A DNA stretch of 64,000 nt from Pseudarthrobacter sp. W1I19 (GTDB taxonomy: Bacteria; Actinomycetota; Actinomycetes; Actinomycetales; Micrococcaceae), in the NCBI RefSeq assembly GCF_030817835.1, contig NZ_JAUSZR010000001.1:4216001-4280000 (forward strand), written 5' to 3'. How positions within the stretch are numbered: position 1 is the stretch's first letter; every line of letters starts with the position of its first letter. The notes beneath the pieces were generated by a model. It had not been told where the DNA came from. It saw only the letters and a program-made list of their open reading frames with translations, and searched no databases. The position numbers and the translations under genes were made by a program. Positions 10,108 to 17,835 of the stretch are shown here, piece by piece.

Positions 10108-10797
10108 ATGACCTCTCCCAGCCCCACCGTCCGGCCGGCTCCTGGCCGCCTCCGGGTCGCAGTACCTTCCGTGGCCGAGCGGGTGGCGGAGGAATTACGG
10201 CGCCAACTGGCGGAGGGAACACTGTTGCCGGGAACCCGCCTCACCGAGTCCACCATCGCCGAGGACCTGGGGGTTTCCCGCAACACCGTGCGGGAGGCCT
10301 TCGCCGAACTTGCCAGCGAACGGCTGGTGGTCCGCCTCCCCAACCGCGGCGTTTTTGTGGCCGCCCTCGATGCAGGGGACATCCACGATCTCTACACGGT
10401 CCGCCGGGCCATCGAAGTCAGCGCGGTCCGCGGCGGAGGCAGCGCCGAGGACATCGCTGCGGTCCGGGCAGCCGTGGAGGAAGGCAAACGTGCCGCGGCA
10501 GCCGGCGACGACGAAGCCCTGGGGACTGCCAACCAGCATTTCCACGGTGCCGTCGTTGCGATGGCCGGCAGCCCGCGGCTGAACAGCATCATGAGCCAGG
10601 TGCTGGCGGAAATGCGCCTGTTCTTTCACAAGGCCACCATGGATGCAGATTTTTACCGGCACTACCTGCCGGATAACGAGGCGATCTGCGCTGCCCTCGA
10701 GTCCGGGGAGTTGGACCGTGCAGCCAACCTCCTGCTGGCGTACCTGGACCGCTCGGAGGAGAACCTGAGCGATGTACACGGGGCCGATGCAGGCTAA
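10108..10797 (+). CDS. GntR-family regulator (FCD type) of the pxp operon
   Basis: A 229-residue FadR-type GntR protein. The winged helix covers residues 15-85 with LTESTIAEDLGVSRNTVREAFAEL. The C-terminal helical FCD domain has DLYTVRRAIE, a histidine in ANQHFHGAVV and another in FYRHYLPDNEAI, likely metal or ligand residues. It diverges from pxpA, so it most likely controls that operon in response to the transported compound or glutamate. The ATG at 10108 has no clear ribosome site, suggesting a leaderless or short-leader message. It converges on the IclR gene with a 15-base gap. Confidence 0.82.
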   Translation: MTSPSPTVRPAPGRLRVAVPSVAERVAEELRRQLAEGTLLPGTRLTESTIAEDLGVSRNTVREAFAELASERLVVRLPNRGVFVAALDAGDIHDLYTVRRAIEVSAVRGGGSAEDIAAVRAAVEEGKRAAAAGDDEALGTANQHFHGAVVAMAGSPRLNSIMSQVLAEMRLFFHKATMDADFYRHYLPDNEAICAALESGELDRAANLLLAYLDRSEENLSDVHGADAG

Positions 10798-10812
10798 GTG
10801 CAGGGCGTCACA

Positions 10813-11622
10813 TCACCGGCGCGGGTTATAGCCCATCCTGGCGCTGACCTGCAGCCCGGCTTGCTGGAGGCCTTCGATGAGTCCCGGCACCGTCTCCGGG
10901 TCGAAGCGGAAGGCCGGTCCGGAGATGCTGATGGCCCCGATCACCGCGCCCAGGTGATTGTAGACCGGAACGGCGACTGCCGTAAGGCCGATCTCGAACT
11001 CTTCCCGCACCACGCCGTACCCGTCGCGCGCGACGTCGAGCAGCTGGGTTTCGAGTTCCTTCCGGTTGGTGATGGTCCGCGGAGTCCGCGGCGGCAGGCC
11101 CGTTTCCTTCAGGATGCGTTCCCGCTCCTCGGCGGGCAGTGCGGCCAGCAGGACCTTTCCGCTGGAGGTGGCGTGGAGTGGCGTCAGGTTCCCCACCCAG
11201 TCATAGGTGGCCAGGGTGGACGGGCCCATCGCCTGGTCCACGTTGACGGCGTAATTGGAGCGGAGAACGGCCAGGTTGACCGTTTCCTTGAACTCCTCCG
11301 CGAGGGCCTCGAGCACGGGCCGGGCCTCGCGGACCAGGCTGAGCCTGCCCGGGATGGAGCTGGCCAGCCGGAGGATGCCAAAGCCCAGCTGGTATTTGCC
11401 GCGCTCGCTGTTCTGGTGGACCATTTCCCTGCTCACCAGCGAACCGAGCAGCCGGGAGACGGTGGATTTGTGGATGCCCATTTCCTCGGCAATATCGCTC
11501 ACGCCTGCGTGGCCGTCCCGCGCCAGGATCTCCAGGACCGCGAGGGCACGGTCCACGGACTGCACGCCGCCGTGGCCCGCCTCCGCATCGGCGTCGGGTT
11601 CCCGGTCATTGTTCGAAGCCAT
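10813..11622 (-). CDS. IclR-family regulator
   Basis: A 269-residue IclR-type factor. The helix-turn-helix (about residues 20-80) has GVQSVDRALAVLEIL and VSDIAEEMGIHKSTVSRLLGSL. The effector domain has LHATSSGKVLLAAL near residue 150 and GAISISGPAFR near 230, both standard for the family. The ATG at 11622 was chosen because GGGAG is 8 bases upstream. It stands alone, converging with the GntR gene and followed in the other direction by the regulator of the formaldehyde genes. Target genes are not evident from position. Confidence 0.82.
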   Translation of the reverse strand: MASNNDREPDADAEAGHGGVQSVDRALAVLEILARDGHAGVSDIAEEMGIHKSTVSRLLGSLVSREMVHQNSERGKYQLGFGILRLASSIPGRLSLVREARPVLEALAEEFKETVNLAVLRSNYAVNVDQAMGPSTLATYDWVGNLTPLHATSSGKVLLAALPAEERERILKETGLPPRTPRTITNRKELETQLLDVARDGYGVVREEFEIGLTAVAVPVYNHLGAVIGAISISGPAFRFDPETVPGLIEGLQQAGLQVSARMGYNPRR

Positions 11623-11716
11623 GATCCATACTCCCGCCCGTGGCACCGTCGGGTTGGTTCCACAGTTTCGATCCTAGACCGGGAGCTGTGACGGAGCTGA
11701 CATTGCGTTAAGCGCG

Positions 11717-13057
11717 TTAACGCAGGCCCTTGCTGTGCGCGAGCGCCATGGCTTCCGTCCGGGAGGAGGCGCCGATTTTCCGGTAGAGGTTGCGGAGGTG
11801 GAACTTCACGGTGTTCTCGCTGATGTGCAGTTTCGCGGCGATACCCCGGTTACGCTGCCCTGCGGCAAGCAGCTGCAGCACCTCGAGTTCGCGCTCCCCC
11901 AGGTTCCAGTCGGCCACCTCGGCCAGCGGGCGGGCTGGCGGGTCCAGCGGGAGGGTGACGGCGACGTCGGCACCCCAGCCGGGCATCACGTCCACGCCCA
12001 TGCTGCCGTTGAGGGCTTCGACGCGCTGTACGAGGCGCGCCATGGCCGGCGCCGATGCGGACAATTCGCCGGGGCCGTCGTCGCGCACGTTGATGAGCAG
12101 GTTCACGCCGTCGCAATCCCACTGGGTCCGGACCCGGCGGACGCCCTGCTGGTCCACCATCGCCAGCACCAGTCCGCGCACAATGGCCCTCGCTGCGTGC
12201 GCAACCTCGCCGGGAAGCGCCCGGCCGTTGACCGGCGGTTCGATGAACTGCACGTCGATCCCGCTGAAGTTCATCAGCGGGCGAAGGTCCTCGCGGAGGC
12301 GCTGGAAAGCTGAGGCTACAGGCTCCTCGACGAGGTCCGTGGTCCGGTCGCTGAGTGTGCGCAGGCCCACCAGGGCTTTGGCTGCGACATCAGTTGCGGC
12401 GGTGCGGGCGGCAGTGTCGGCCAGCGCGGGGGACCTGAGCGCCGCAAGCAGGGTCTCGAGGGTGGTGGAGTGCTGGTCCACCAGTTCGGCCGTCACCCGC
12501 AGGCGTTCGGCCGAAGCGGCGCGGGATTCAACGAGGTACGACGGCGGCGCATCAGCCACCTTTTCGCGGATCCGTTCGGCCGCCAGCCGCCAGAGGTAGT
12601 TGAGCAGCCACTGCGGGTCCGGCCCAGCGTCGGAGGCTGGAATTGGCTGCGGGTCGGAGAGGACCAACAGTGCGTTGCTGGGCGACGTCATGGCGAGGAT
12701 CTGCCGGATTCCGCCGCCGAAGGTGGCCTCGCCGCGCCACGTCCCGCCGTGCCCGTCGGCCAGGAGCGTGGCCCGGATGGCGTCAAGCTCTGCGATCGAG
12801 ACCCGGCTGATGATGGCCTCGGCCCCGGACTTCTTCTGCGGGCGGCCGGTGCAGTCTTCGGTGAAAATCACCAGTGAACTCGATTCCCAGCAGGGATTGA
12901 TGGCTTCCCGCAGCCAGTGGGCAATCTCCATCAGCGGAGCACCAGCCAGGGCGGCGACGGCTTCAAGCAAGGCGGTGTTGGGGCGATCCACCTGCCCAGC
13001 GTACGGGACTTGCGCGGAACCACCTACCCCTTTGGGTAGTGCGGACTGCCCGATCAT
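11717..13057 (-). CDS. Histidine-kinase-like ATPase fused to LuxR DNA-binding domain
   Basis: A roughly 446-residue one-protein signalling factor. An N-terminal sensory region (about 1-200, no membrane helix) is followed by a helical segment with LVDQHSTTLETLLAAL, resembling the dimerisation helices of NarX/DegS-type kinases. An ATPase-like segment with NVRDDGPGELSA and GADVAVTLPL follows, then a LuxR helix-turn-helix with LGERELEVLQLLAAG and ISENTVKFHLRNLYRKIG. It diverges from hxlB, so it probably controls formaldehyde fixation. The start is uncertain: ATG 13057 is used here, but GTG 12991 is also in frame and would free the palindrome at 13024-13039 from coding sequence. Confidence 0.75.
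   Translation of the reverse strand: MIGQSALPKGVGGSAQVPYAGQVDRPNTALLEAVAALAGAPLMEIAHWLREAINPCWESSSLVIFTEDCTGRPQKKSGAEAIISRVSIAELDAIRATLLADGHGGTWRGEATFGGGIRQILAMTSPSNALLVLSDPQPIPASDAGPDPQWLLNYLWRLAAERIREKVADAPPSYLVESRAASAERLRVTAELVDQHSTTLETLLAALRSPALADTAARTAATDVAAKALVGLRTLSDRTTDLVEEPVASAFQRLREDLRPLMNFSGIDVQFIEPPVNGRALPGEVAHAARAIVRGLVLAMVDQQGVRRVRTQWDCDGVNLLINVRDDGPGELSASAPAMARLVQRVEALNGSMGVDVMPGWGADVAVTLPLDPPARPLAEVADWNLGERELEVLQLLAAGQRNRGIAAKLHISENTVKFHLRNLYRKIGASSRTEAMALAHSKGLR
13024..13039. promoter_or_regulatory. Inverted repeat near the hxlB/LuxR divergent promoter
   Basis: CTACCC and GGGTAG form a perfect 6-base inverted repeat around CTTT. Operators of response-regulator-type LuxR proteins are often palindromes of this size, and this one lies about 80 bases upstream of hxlB. 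It would fall inside the regulator's coding region if translation begins at 13057, but upstream of it if translation begins at 12991. Confidence 0.35.
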
Positions 13058-13120
13058 GGCATTGGACCCACCCGCAGGACGGGCGAGCATTGAAGGGTCA
13101 CAACGTCCAAGGAGGTACGC

Positions 13121-13729
13121 ATGAGCGCTATCGCAGCAACAGACCCGGCCCAATCAGTCCTGACCGGAACGTCCCGTGCCTTTGACCAGAACCGCGCTTT
13201 GGTCCTGGATGAGATCAGCACGGTCTTCCAGCGGGTCGACCCCGAAGAGGTGGCCGCCCTGGTGACGGAGCTGAGGCTGGCCGACAGGATCTTCGTGACC
13301 GGCGCCGGCCGCAGCGGCCTGGTCCTGAAAATGGCGGCAATGCGGCTGATGCACCTCGGACTGACCGTGCACGTGGTGGGCGAGACCACAGCACCTGCCA
13401 TCCGGGCCGGCGACCTGCTGCTCGCAGCATCCGGTTCCGGCACCACCGCCAGCGTGGTCAAAGCGGCGGAAACCGCCGTCGCCCAGGGTGCCCGCGTGGC
13501 CGCCTACACCACCAGCAAAGGTTCCCCGCTCGCCAACGCCGCGGCCGCCGTCGTCTTAATTCCTGCCGCGCAGAAGACGGACCACGGCTCGGCAGTGACC
13601 CGGCAGTACTCCGGCAGCCTCTTCGAGCAGGTGCTGTTCGCCTCCACCGAGGCCGTATTCCAAAGCCTGTGGGACGAGGACGCCGCGGCCCCGGAGGACC
13701 TCTGGCAGCGCCACGCAAACCTCGAGTAA
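13121..13729 (+). CDS. hxlB: 6-phospho-3-hexuloisomerase
   Basis: A 202-residue SIS-domain sugar isomerase that converts hexulose-6-phosphate to fructose-6-phosphate, the second step of the ribulose monophosphate pathway. The sugar-phosphate binding motif RIFVTGAGRSGLVLKMAAMRL lies near residue 57 and LAASGSGTTASV near 105, both characteristic of PHI. AAGGAGG precedes the ATG. It is followed 57 bases later by hxlA, so together they give a complete formaldehyde-fixing module. In a methyl-amine user this mainly detoxifies formaldehyde from demethylation. Confidence 0.93.
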   Translation: MSAIAATDPAQSVLTGTSRAFDQNRALVLDEISTVFQRVDPEEVAALVTELRLADRIFVTGAGRSGLVLKMAAMRLMHLGLTVHVVGETTAPAIRAGDLLLAASGSGTTASVVKAAETAVAQGARVAAYTTSKGSPLANAAAAVVLIPAAQKTDHGSAVTRQYSGSLFEQVLFASTEAVFQSLWDEDAAAPEDLWQRHANLE

Positions 13730-13786
13730 GTTTCGCCCTCCTTTACCCTCCGCAACAACAACCCCTCAACCCGAAAGAAATCGAAC

Positions 13787-14410
13787 ATGAAACTGCAAGT
13801 CGCCATGGATGTCCTCACCGTCGAAGCCGCCCTTGACCTCGCCGGCAAAGTCGCCGAATACGTGGACATCATCGAACTGGGCACACCGCTGGTGAAGAAC
13901 GCCGGGCTGTCCGCCGTCACCGCCGTCAAGACCGCCCACCCGGACAAGATTGTGTTCGCCGACATGAAGACCATGGACGCCGGCGAACTGGAGGCCGAGA
14001 TCGCCTTCGCCGCCGGCGCGGACCTGGTTTCCGTCCTGGGCAGCGCCGACGATTCCACCATCGCCGGCGCGGTGAAGGCGGCCCAGGCCCACAACAAGGG
14101 GATTGTGGTGGACCTGATCGGTGTTGCGGACAAGGTCACCCGGGCCAAGGAAGCCCGTGCGCTGGGTGCCAAGTTCATCGAATTCCACGCCGGCCTGGAT
14201 GAGCAGGCGAAGCCCGGCTACAACCTGGACGTGCTGTTGAGCGCCGGCGAAGAGGCCCGCGTCCCGTTCTCCGTAGCCGGTGGCGTCAACCTTTCCACCA
14301 TTGAAGCGGTGCAGCGTGCAGGTGCTGACGTGGCCGTCGTCGGCGGTTCCATCTACAGCGCCGACGACCCCGCCGTCGCTGCGAAGGAACTGAAGGCCGC
14401 GATCATCTAA
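13787..14410 (+). CDS. hxlA: 3-hexulose-6-phosphate synthase
   Basis: A 207-residue TIM-barrel enzyme of the orotidine-5'-phosphate decarboxylase superfamily. It condenses formaldehyde with ribulose-5-phosphate. The opening LQVAMDVLTVEAAL, IELGTPLVKNAG and FADMKTMDAGELEAE (the metal-binding Asp-x-Lys region near residue 58) are typical, as is the C-terminal phosphate site AVVGGSIYSADDP. It is the second gene of the hxlBA operon and ends just before a strong terminator. Length matches the family (about 210). Confidence 0.94.
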   Translation: MKLQVAMDVLTVEAALDLAGKVAEYVDIIELGTPLVKNAGLSAVTAVKTAHPDKIVFADMKTMDAGELEAEIAFAAGADLVSVLGSADDSTIAGAVKAAQAHNKGIVVDLIGVADKVTRAKEARALGAKFIEFHAGLDEQAKPGYNLDVLLSAGEEARVPFSVAGGVNLSTIEAVQRAGADVAVVGGSIYSADDPAVAAKELKAAII

Positions 14411-14423
14411 CGTTGATTGAGCC

Positions 14424-14450
14424 TGTCGAAATCCGGGCTTTGTCGAAATC
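14424..14450 (+). repeat. Short tandem direct repeat after hxlA
   Basis: TGTCGAAATC occurs at 14424-14433 and at 14441-14450, 17 bases apart, immediately after the hxlA stop. GATTGAGCCTGTCGAAATC resembles a dispersed intergenic sequence that I recall from Micrococcales genomes (GGTTGAGCTTGTCGAAACC). I cannot confirm copy number from this window. Confidence 0.4.
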
Positions 14451-14469
14451 TGAGCTTGTATAAATCACG

Positions 14470-14503
14470 ACGGCGGCCCTTACCTTTTGGTGGGGGCCGC
14501 CGT
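14470..14503. terminator. Strong bidirectional terminator hairpin
   Basis: The arms 14470-14484 and 14489-14503 pair over 15 positions (13 Watson-Crick pairs and two adjacent G-U wobbles) around a TTTT loop. It lies between the convergent hxlA and levan fructotransferase genes and can serve both. There is only a short TTTC run after it, common for actinobacterial terminators. Confidence 0.8.
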
Positions 14504-14516
14504 TTCGCCTTGCGGG

Positions 14517-16082
14517 CTATTCAAACGAACGGATTTTGATGCGGGAGAAGGTGGCGGGGCCGCCATCGGAGTACAGGGAAATCCCGGTGTCACCCTGCGC
14601 AAAATGCACCTGTTGCGAGAGCACCGTGTGGCCGCCATTGACGAACACTTCGACGCTCTGCGTATCAACGAAGATCCGCAAATGTACTGAACGTGCGGCC
14701 GGATCAATGGGTGCCGCCGCCCGCGTGTACGGGACCAGTGAGAAGCCCGCCTGGTCCGACGGCGCCCGGTCCACGTACAGCCCGTTGCCGTATTTGCCAA
14801 TGTTCGTATGCCGCGTACCGTCACTTGAGCGGCCCACTGAAAGGCCGACGTTCGCGGCCGCCTCCCACGATATGTCCAGCTCCAGCTCGTACGCACGGCC
14901 GCACCACGGCAACACTGTGCTTCCGTTCACTGAGCGGTCCGGGAGGGTGGTGGTGGCCGTGGCATACTGCGTCAGGGCCCCGATCGGACTGCTGAGCAGC
15001 GAGTACCACCCGCCTTCCTGGCGCTCCAGGCGCAGTTCGCGGACGATCGAGTTCTGGCCGTTGTACCCGTCAGTGGCATCGGTGGGAACATCACGGGCGG
15101 CGTACTTCCAGTTGTTCATCCAGCCGATCGCGTACCGCCGCGTTTCAGGCGCCTCCGCCACGGGCCAGGTGACGGCGCCGTACCAGTCCCAGCCCCAGTC
15201 GAGCCATTGCGGGTTGCTGACGTCGTCCGCGAGGAACTGCTCCCCGTCCCATGTTCCAGTCCAATAGGCGTAAGTCATGGCCAGCCCGATGCTGTAGGCG
15301 TCCATGCTGGCACCGAGCACCCAGTGCCGGGTGCCGTCATTGGCTGTCATCTCGAACAGGTCCGGGCACTCGGTCCCGCCCAGGGCGTGGTTCGGGAAGT
15401 CGAAGTTGCGCTTAAGCTGCCAGTTGCGCAGGTCCGTTGACGTATAGAAGGCCGCGTACCGGGCACGGCCAATGACGCACACCCACTCGCCGCGCGCCGC
15501 GTCCCAGTGGATCTTCGGATCGCGGAACCACTCCGCATTCTCGATCTCCGCCTGCGTGGTAGCGGTCCGGCCGTCGCTGTTGAAGATCACCGGATCGGGC
15601 AGTGCGGTGAAGGTGTAGCCACCGTCGGTTGACCAGTACAGGTACTGCTCCTGGTACTTGCGGATGCCGCCCGTGGGCTGCGTGGCCAGCACCACAACGG
15701 CACCGGCGCCGAAGCCGCCAGTATTCGCAGTGTCCACAACGGCCGAGCCTGACCACACCGGGAAGTCCGTCTGCAGCGGCAGCGCCACTCCATGGTGGGT
15801 GAAGGACACTCCGTCGGCGGTGGTGGCGTGGTCCCAGCCGCCCTGGCCGTTGTTCTGCGTGGAATGCAGGTAGTAGAGGTGGCAGGCGCCATCCACATAG
15901 ACCGGGCGCTGGGGGTCGCAGAGCCAGCCGGACGGCGGCGTCATATGGAAAACGGCCCGCAAGGACGCCAGGTCCCGGGAGTGGGCGGGTACGGCAGGCA
16001 CGGCGCTGCTTATGAACAGTGCGAGGGCTCCTGCTCCTGTGCCCTGCAGGACATGGCGGCGGGAACTGGCATGGTTCATCAT
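14517..16082 (-). CDS. Secreted levan fructotransferase (DFA IV-forming, GH32)
   Basis: A 521-residue GH32 protein. The sequence closely resembles, from memory, Arthrobacter levan fructotransferase, which cuts levan from its end and closes each fructose pair into difructose anhydride IV. The family signature WMNDPNG is replaced by GWLCDPQRP with the nucleophile near D56. The transition-state stabiliser is in WFRDPK (about 190) and the acid/base Glu in GGTECPDLF (about 237). A C-terminal beta-sandwich follows. The N-terminus SSRRHVLQ plus a hydrophobic stretch to VPAHS is a twin-arginine-type signal. ATG 16082 has GAGAGGA upstream; ATG 16079 is an alternative. It diverges from the uptake genes across four operators. 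Confidence 0.88.
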   Translation of the reverse strand: MMNHASSRRHVLQGTGAGALALFISSAVPAVPAHSRDLASLRAVFHMTPPSGWLCDPQRPVYVDGACHLYYLHSTQNNGQGGWDHATTADGVSFTHHGVALPLQTDFPVWSGSAVVDTANTGGFGAGAVVVLATQPTGGIRKYQEQYLYWSTDGGYTFTALPDPVIFNSDGRTATTQAEIENAEWFRDPKIHWDAARGEWVCVIGRARYAAFYTSTDLRNWQLKRNFDFPNHALGGTECPDLFEMTANDGTRHWVLGASMDAYSIGLAMTYAYWTGTWDGEQFLADDVSNPQWLDWGWDWYGAVTWPVAEAPETRRYAIGWMNNWKYAARDVPTDATDGYNGQNSIVRELRLERQEGGWYSLLSSPIGALTQYATATTTLPDRSVNGSTVLPWCGRAYELELDISWEAAANVGLSVGRSSDGTRHTNIGKYGNGLYVDRAPSDQAGFSLVPYTRAAAPIDPAARSVHLRIFVDTQSVEVFVNGGHTVLSQQVHFAQGDTGISLYSDGGPATFSRIKIRSFE

Positions 16083-16157
16083 TGACTTCCTCTCGTGGGG
16101 GGCGGCTCTGCCCGAGCGCCCGGTGGTGCACCTTCGTTGGCGTCCGGTCACCCTTTT

Positions 16158-16173
16158 GATTAAGCGCTTAAGC
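16158..16173. promoter_or_regulatory. LacI-type operator 1 of the levan locus
   Basis: GATTAAGCGCTTAAGC contains a perfect 12-base palindrome (TTAAGCGCTTAA) with the central CG expected for LacI-family operators. It lies 76 bases upstream of the levan fructotransferase start. It is the most symmetric of four similar sites in this intergenic region; the LacI gene at 21089 is the likely partner. Confidence 0.65.
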
Positions 16174-16202
16174 ACGAGAAGCTACCGCCGGAGTGACCTT
16201 CT

Positions 16203-16218
16203 GGTCAAGCGTTTAGGC
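16203..16218. promoter_or_regulatory. LacI-type operator 2 of the levan locus
   Basis: GGTCAAGCGTTTAGGC, matching operators 3 and 4 when read in either direction (consensus near RTCAARCGYTTWRG). It sits about 120 bases upstream of the levan fructotransferase gene. Confidence 0.65.
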
Positions 16219-16267
16219 AAAAAGCGCCGCTACTATTGGCAGCTTCCACGGCTCCCGATGCAACTTT

Positions 16268-16283
16268 GCTAAAACGCTTGATC
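16268..16283. promoter_or_regulatory. LacI-type operator 3 of the levan locus
   Basis: GCTAAAACGCTTGATC, nearly the reverse complement of operators 2 and 4. Its centre is 45 bases from that of operator 4, close to four helical turns, which would permit DNA looping or cooperative binding. Confidence 0.65.
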
Positions 16284-16312
16284 ATGGACGCGATCAGCGC
16301 TATCTTCGAGGT

Positions 16313-16328
16313 GATCAAACGCTTTAGC
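16313..16328. promoter_or_regulatory. LacI-type operator 4 of the levan locus
   Basis: GATCAAACGCTTTAGC, 20 bases upstream of the GH32 start at 16349. It probably overlaps the transcription start of the uptake operon, so bound repressor would block it directly. Confidence 0.65.
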
Positions 16329-16348
16329 AGAAATGGACATCAACGCCG

Positions 16349-17785
16349 ATGAATCACCCGATCTTCTTCCAGCCGGCCGATGCCTGGGTGGGGGACCTTA
16401 TCCCCTTCCAGCACGACGGCGAGTTCTGGCTCTTCTACCTCCACGAGGTCCGTTCCGAACCTAAACCGGGAACCGCCTGGAACCTCGTCACCACCAAGGA
16501 CCTGATCCAGTTCCAGGACCACGGAGTGTCCCTCCCGCATGGAACGGACGCGGACCTGGACTTCAACGCCTATACGGGCAGCATCGTGGTGGACGAATCA
16601 GGCGTCCACCACCTGTTCTACACCGGGCAGAATCCGAACAACCTGGGACCGGACGGGCTGCCCTTGCAGTTGGTCATGCACGCCACCAGCACTGACGGCA
16701 TGCGCACCTGGGTGAAGCACCCGGAGCTCACGTTCGGCGCGCCCGCCGGCTACGAGTCCGGAGACTGGCGGGATCCTTTCGTTTTCCGGGATGAGGCAGC
16801 CGGCCAGTGGCGGATGTTGATCGCCGCCCGGCACGCCGACGGGCCCGAGCGGCGCCGCGGCGTTATCGCCCAGTGCACTTCTGTGGACCTGATTGTCTGG
16901 GAGTACACCGACCCGTTCTGGGACCCCCGCCGCTACATCACCCACGAATGCCCGGACGTGTTCTCCTGGGGCGACTGGTGGTACATGGTGTACTCCGAAT
17001 TCTCGGAAAACTTCACCACCAGGTACCGGATGGCCAAGAGCCCTGACGGCCCCTGGACAGTGCCGCCCCAGGACTCCATCGACGGGCGCGCGTTCTACGC
17101 TTCAAAATCCGCGGAACGGGACGGCCGGCGGTTCTTCTTCGGCTGGATCGCCAGCAAAGAAGGAAATTCCGACGACGGCGCCTGGCAGTGGGCGGGCACC
17201 ATGGCAGTTTTGGAGGCCCGGCAGAACTCCGACGGAACCCTGGGTTTCGGCTTCGCTGACGAACTGGTGGACAGCTTCTGGGATGAGGTGCCGCTGACCT
17301 TCAACCACGAACTCCGCGAGCGGCTCCATGTACCGGACGGCTACGCCGCCACCATCTCCAACGAGGACCTGCCCGGCCAGTTCTACGCGAAGGCAGTGCT
17401 GGACATCGAACCTGGCACCACCGAGTGCGGAATACTGCTTCGAGCCAGCCCGGACGGAGACCACTCCTACAGCCTGCGCCTGGAGCCGAAACGCGGACGG
17501 TTGGTCTTCGACCGGTGGCCCCGCGCCATCACCGGCGACGCGCAGTGGCATGTTTCCGGCGATGTCCCGTTCGAGCTGGAGCTCGAGCGCCCCTGCGACC
17601 TCACTCCGGGAGAACACACCCTGGAAGTGGTGGTCGAGGGGGATCTGTGCGTCGCCGTCATAGACCGGCAGGTGGCACTCAGCACCAGGATCTACAACCT
17701 TCCGTCCGGGCGGATTGGCGTGTTCGCCGGCGAAGGCTCAGCCACCGTCACAGATTTTGAAGTACGCAAGCGCACCAGCAACTAA
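16349..17785 (+). CDS. Cytoplasmic GH32 glycoside hydrolase (levan/DFA IV utilisation)
   Basis: A 478-residue GH32 enzyme with no signal peptide, so it acts inside the cell. The nucleophile region is divergent: D16 in AWVGDLIPF stands where WMNDPNG normally is. The RDP motif (GDWRDPFVF, about 141) and acid/base Glu in HECPDVF (about 200) are intact, and a beta-sandwich makes up the C-terminal third. As first gene of the operon with the ABC importer, it should split what is imported. Since the secreted partner makes difructose anhydride IV, a DFA IV or levanbiose hydrolase is the likeliest role; that activity is inference. The ATG at 16349 has only a weak ribosome site. Confidence 0.75.
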   Translation: MNHPIFFQPADAWVGDLIPFQHDGEFWLFYLHEVRSEPKPGTAWNLVTTKDLIQFQDHGVSLPHGTDADLDFNAYTGSIVVDESGVHHLFYTGQNPNNLGPDGLPLQLVMHATSTDGMRTWVKHPELTFGAPAGYESGDWRDPFVFRDEAAGQWRMLIAARHADGPERRRGVIAQCTSVDLIVWEYTDPFWDPRRYITHECPDVFSWGDWWYMVYSEFSENFTTRYRMAKSPDGPWTVPPQDSIDGRAFYASKSAERDGRRFFFGWIASKEGNSDDGAWQWAGTMAVLEARQNSDGTLGFGFADELVDSFWDEVPLTFNHELRERLHVPDGYAATISNEDLPGQFYAKAVLDIEPGTTECGILLRASPDGDHSYSLRLEPKRGRLVFDRWPRAITGDAQWHVSGDVPFELELERPCDLTPGEHTLEVVVEGDLCVAVIDRQVALSTRIYNLPSGRIGVFAGEGSATVTDFEVRKRTSN

Positions 17786-17835
17786 ATCCTGTCCCTCCTC
17801 GAAACCCTCCGTTCCAGTCAAGGAAGATTGCCGCA

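Noticed and set aside
16291..16304. Fifth LacI operator (GATCAGCGCTATC)
   Set aside because: It keeps the central GC-rich core but lacks the TCAA/TTGA arms shared by the other four sites.
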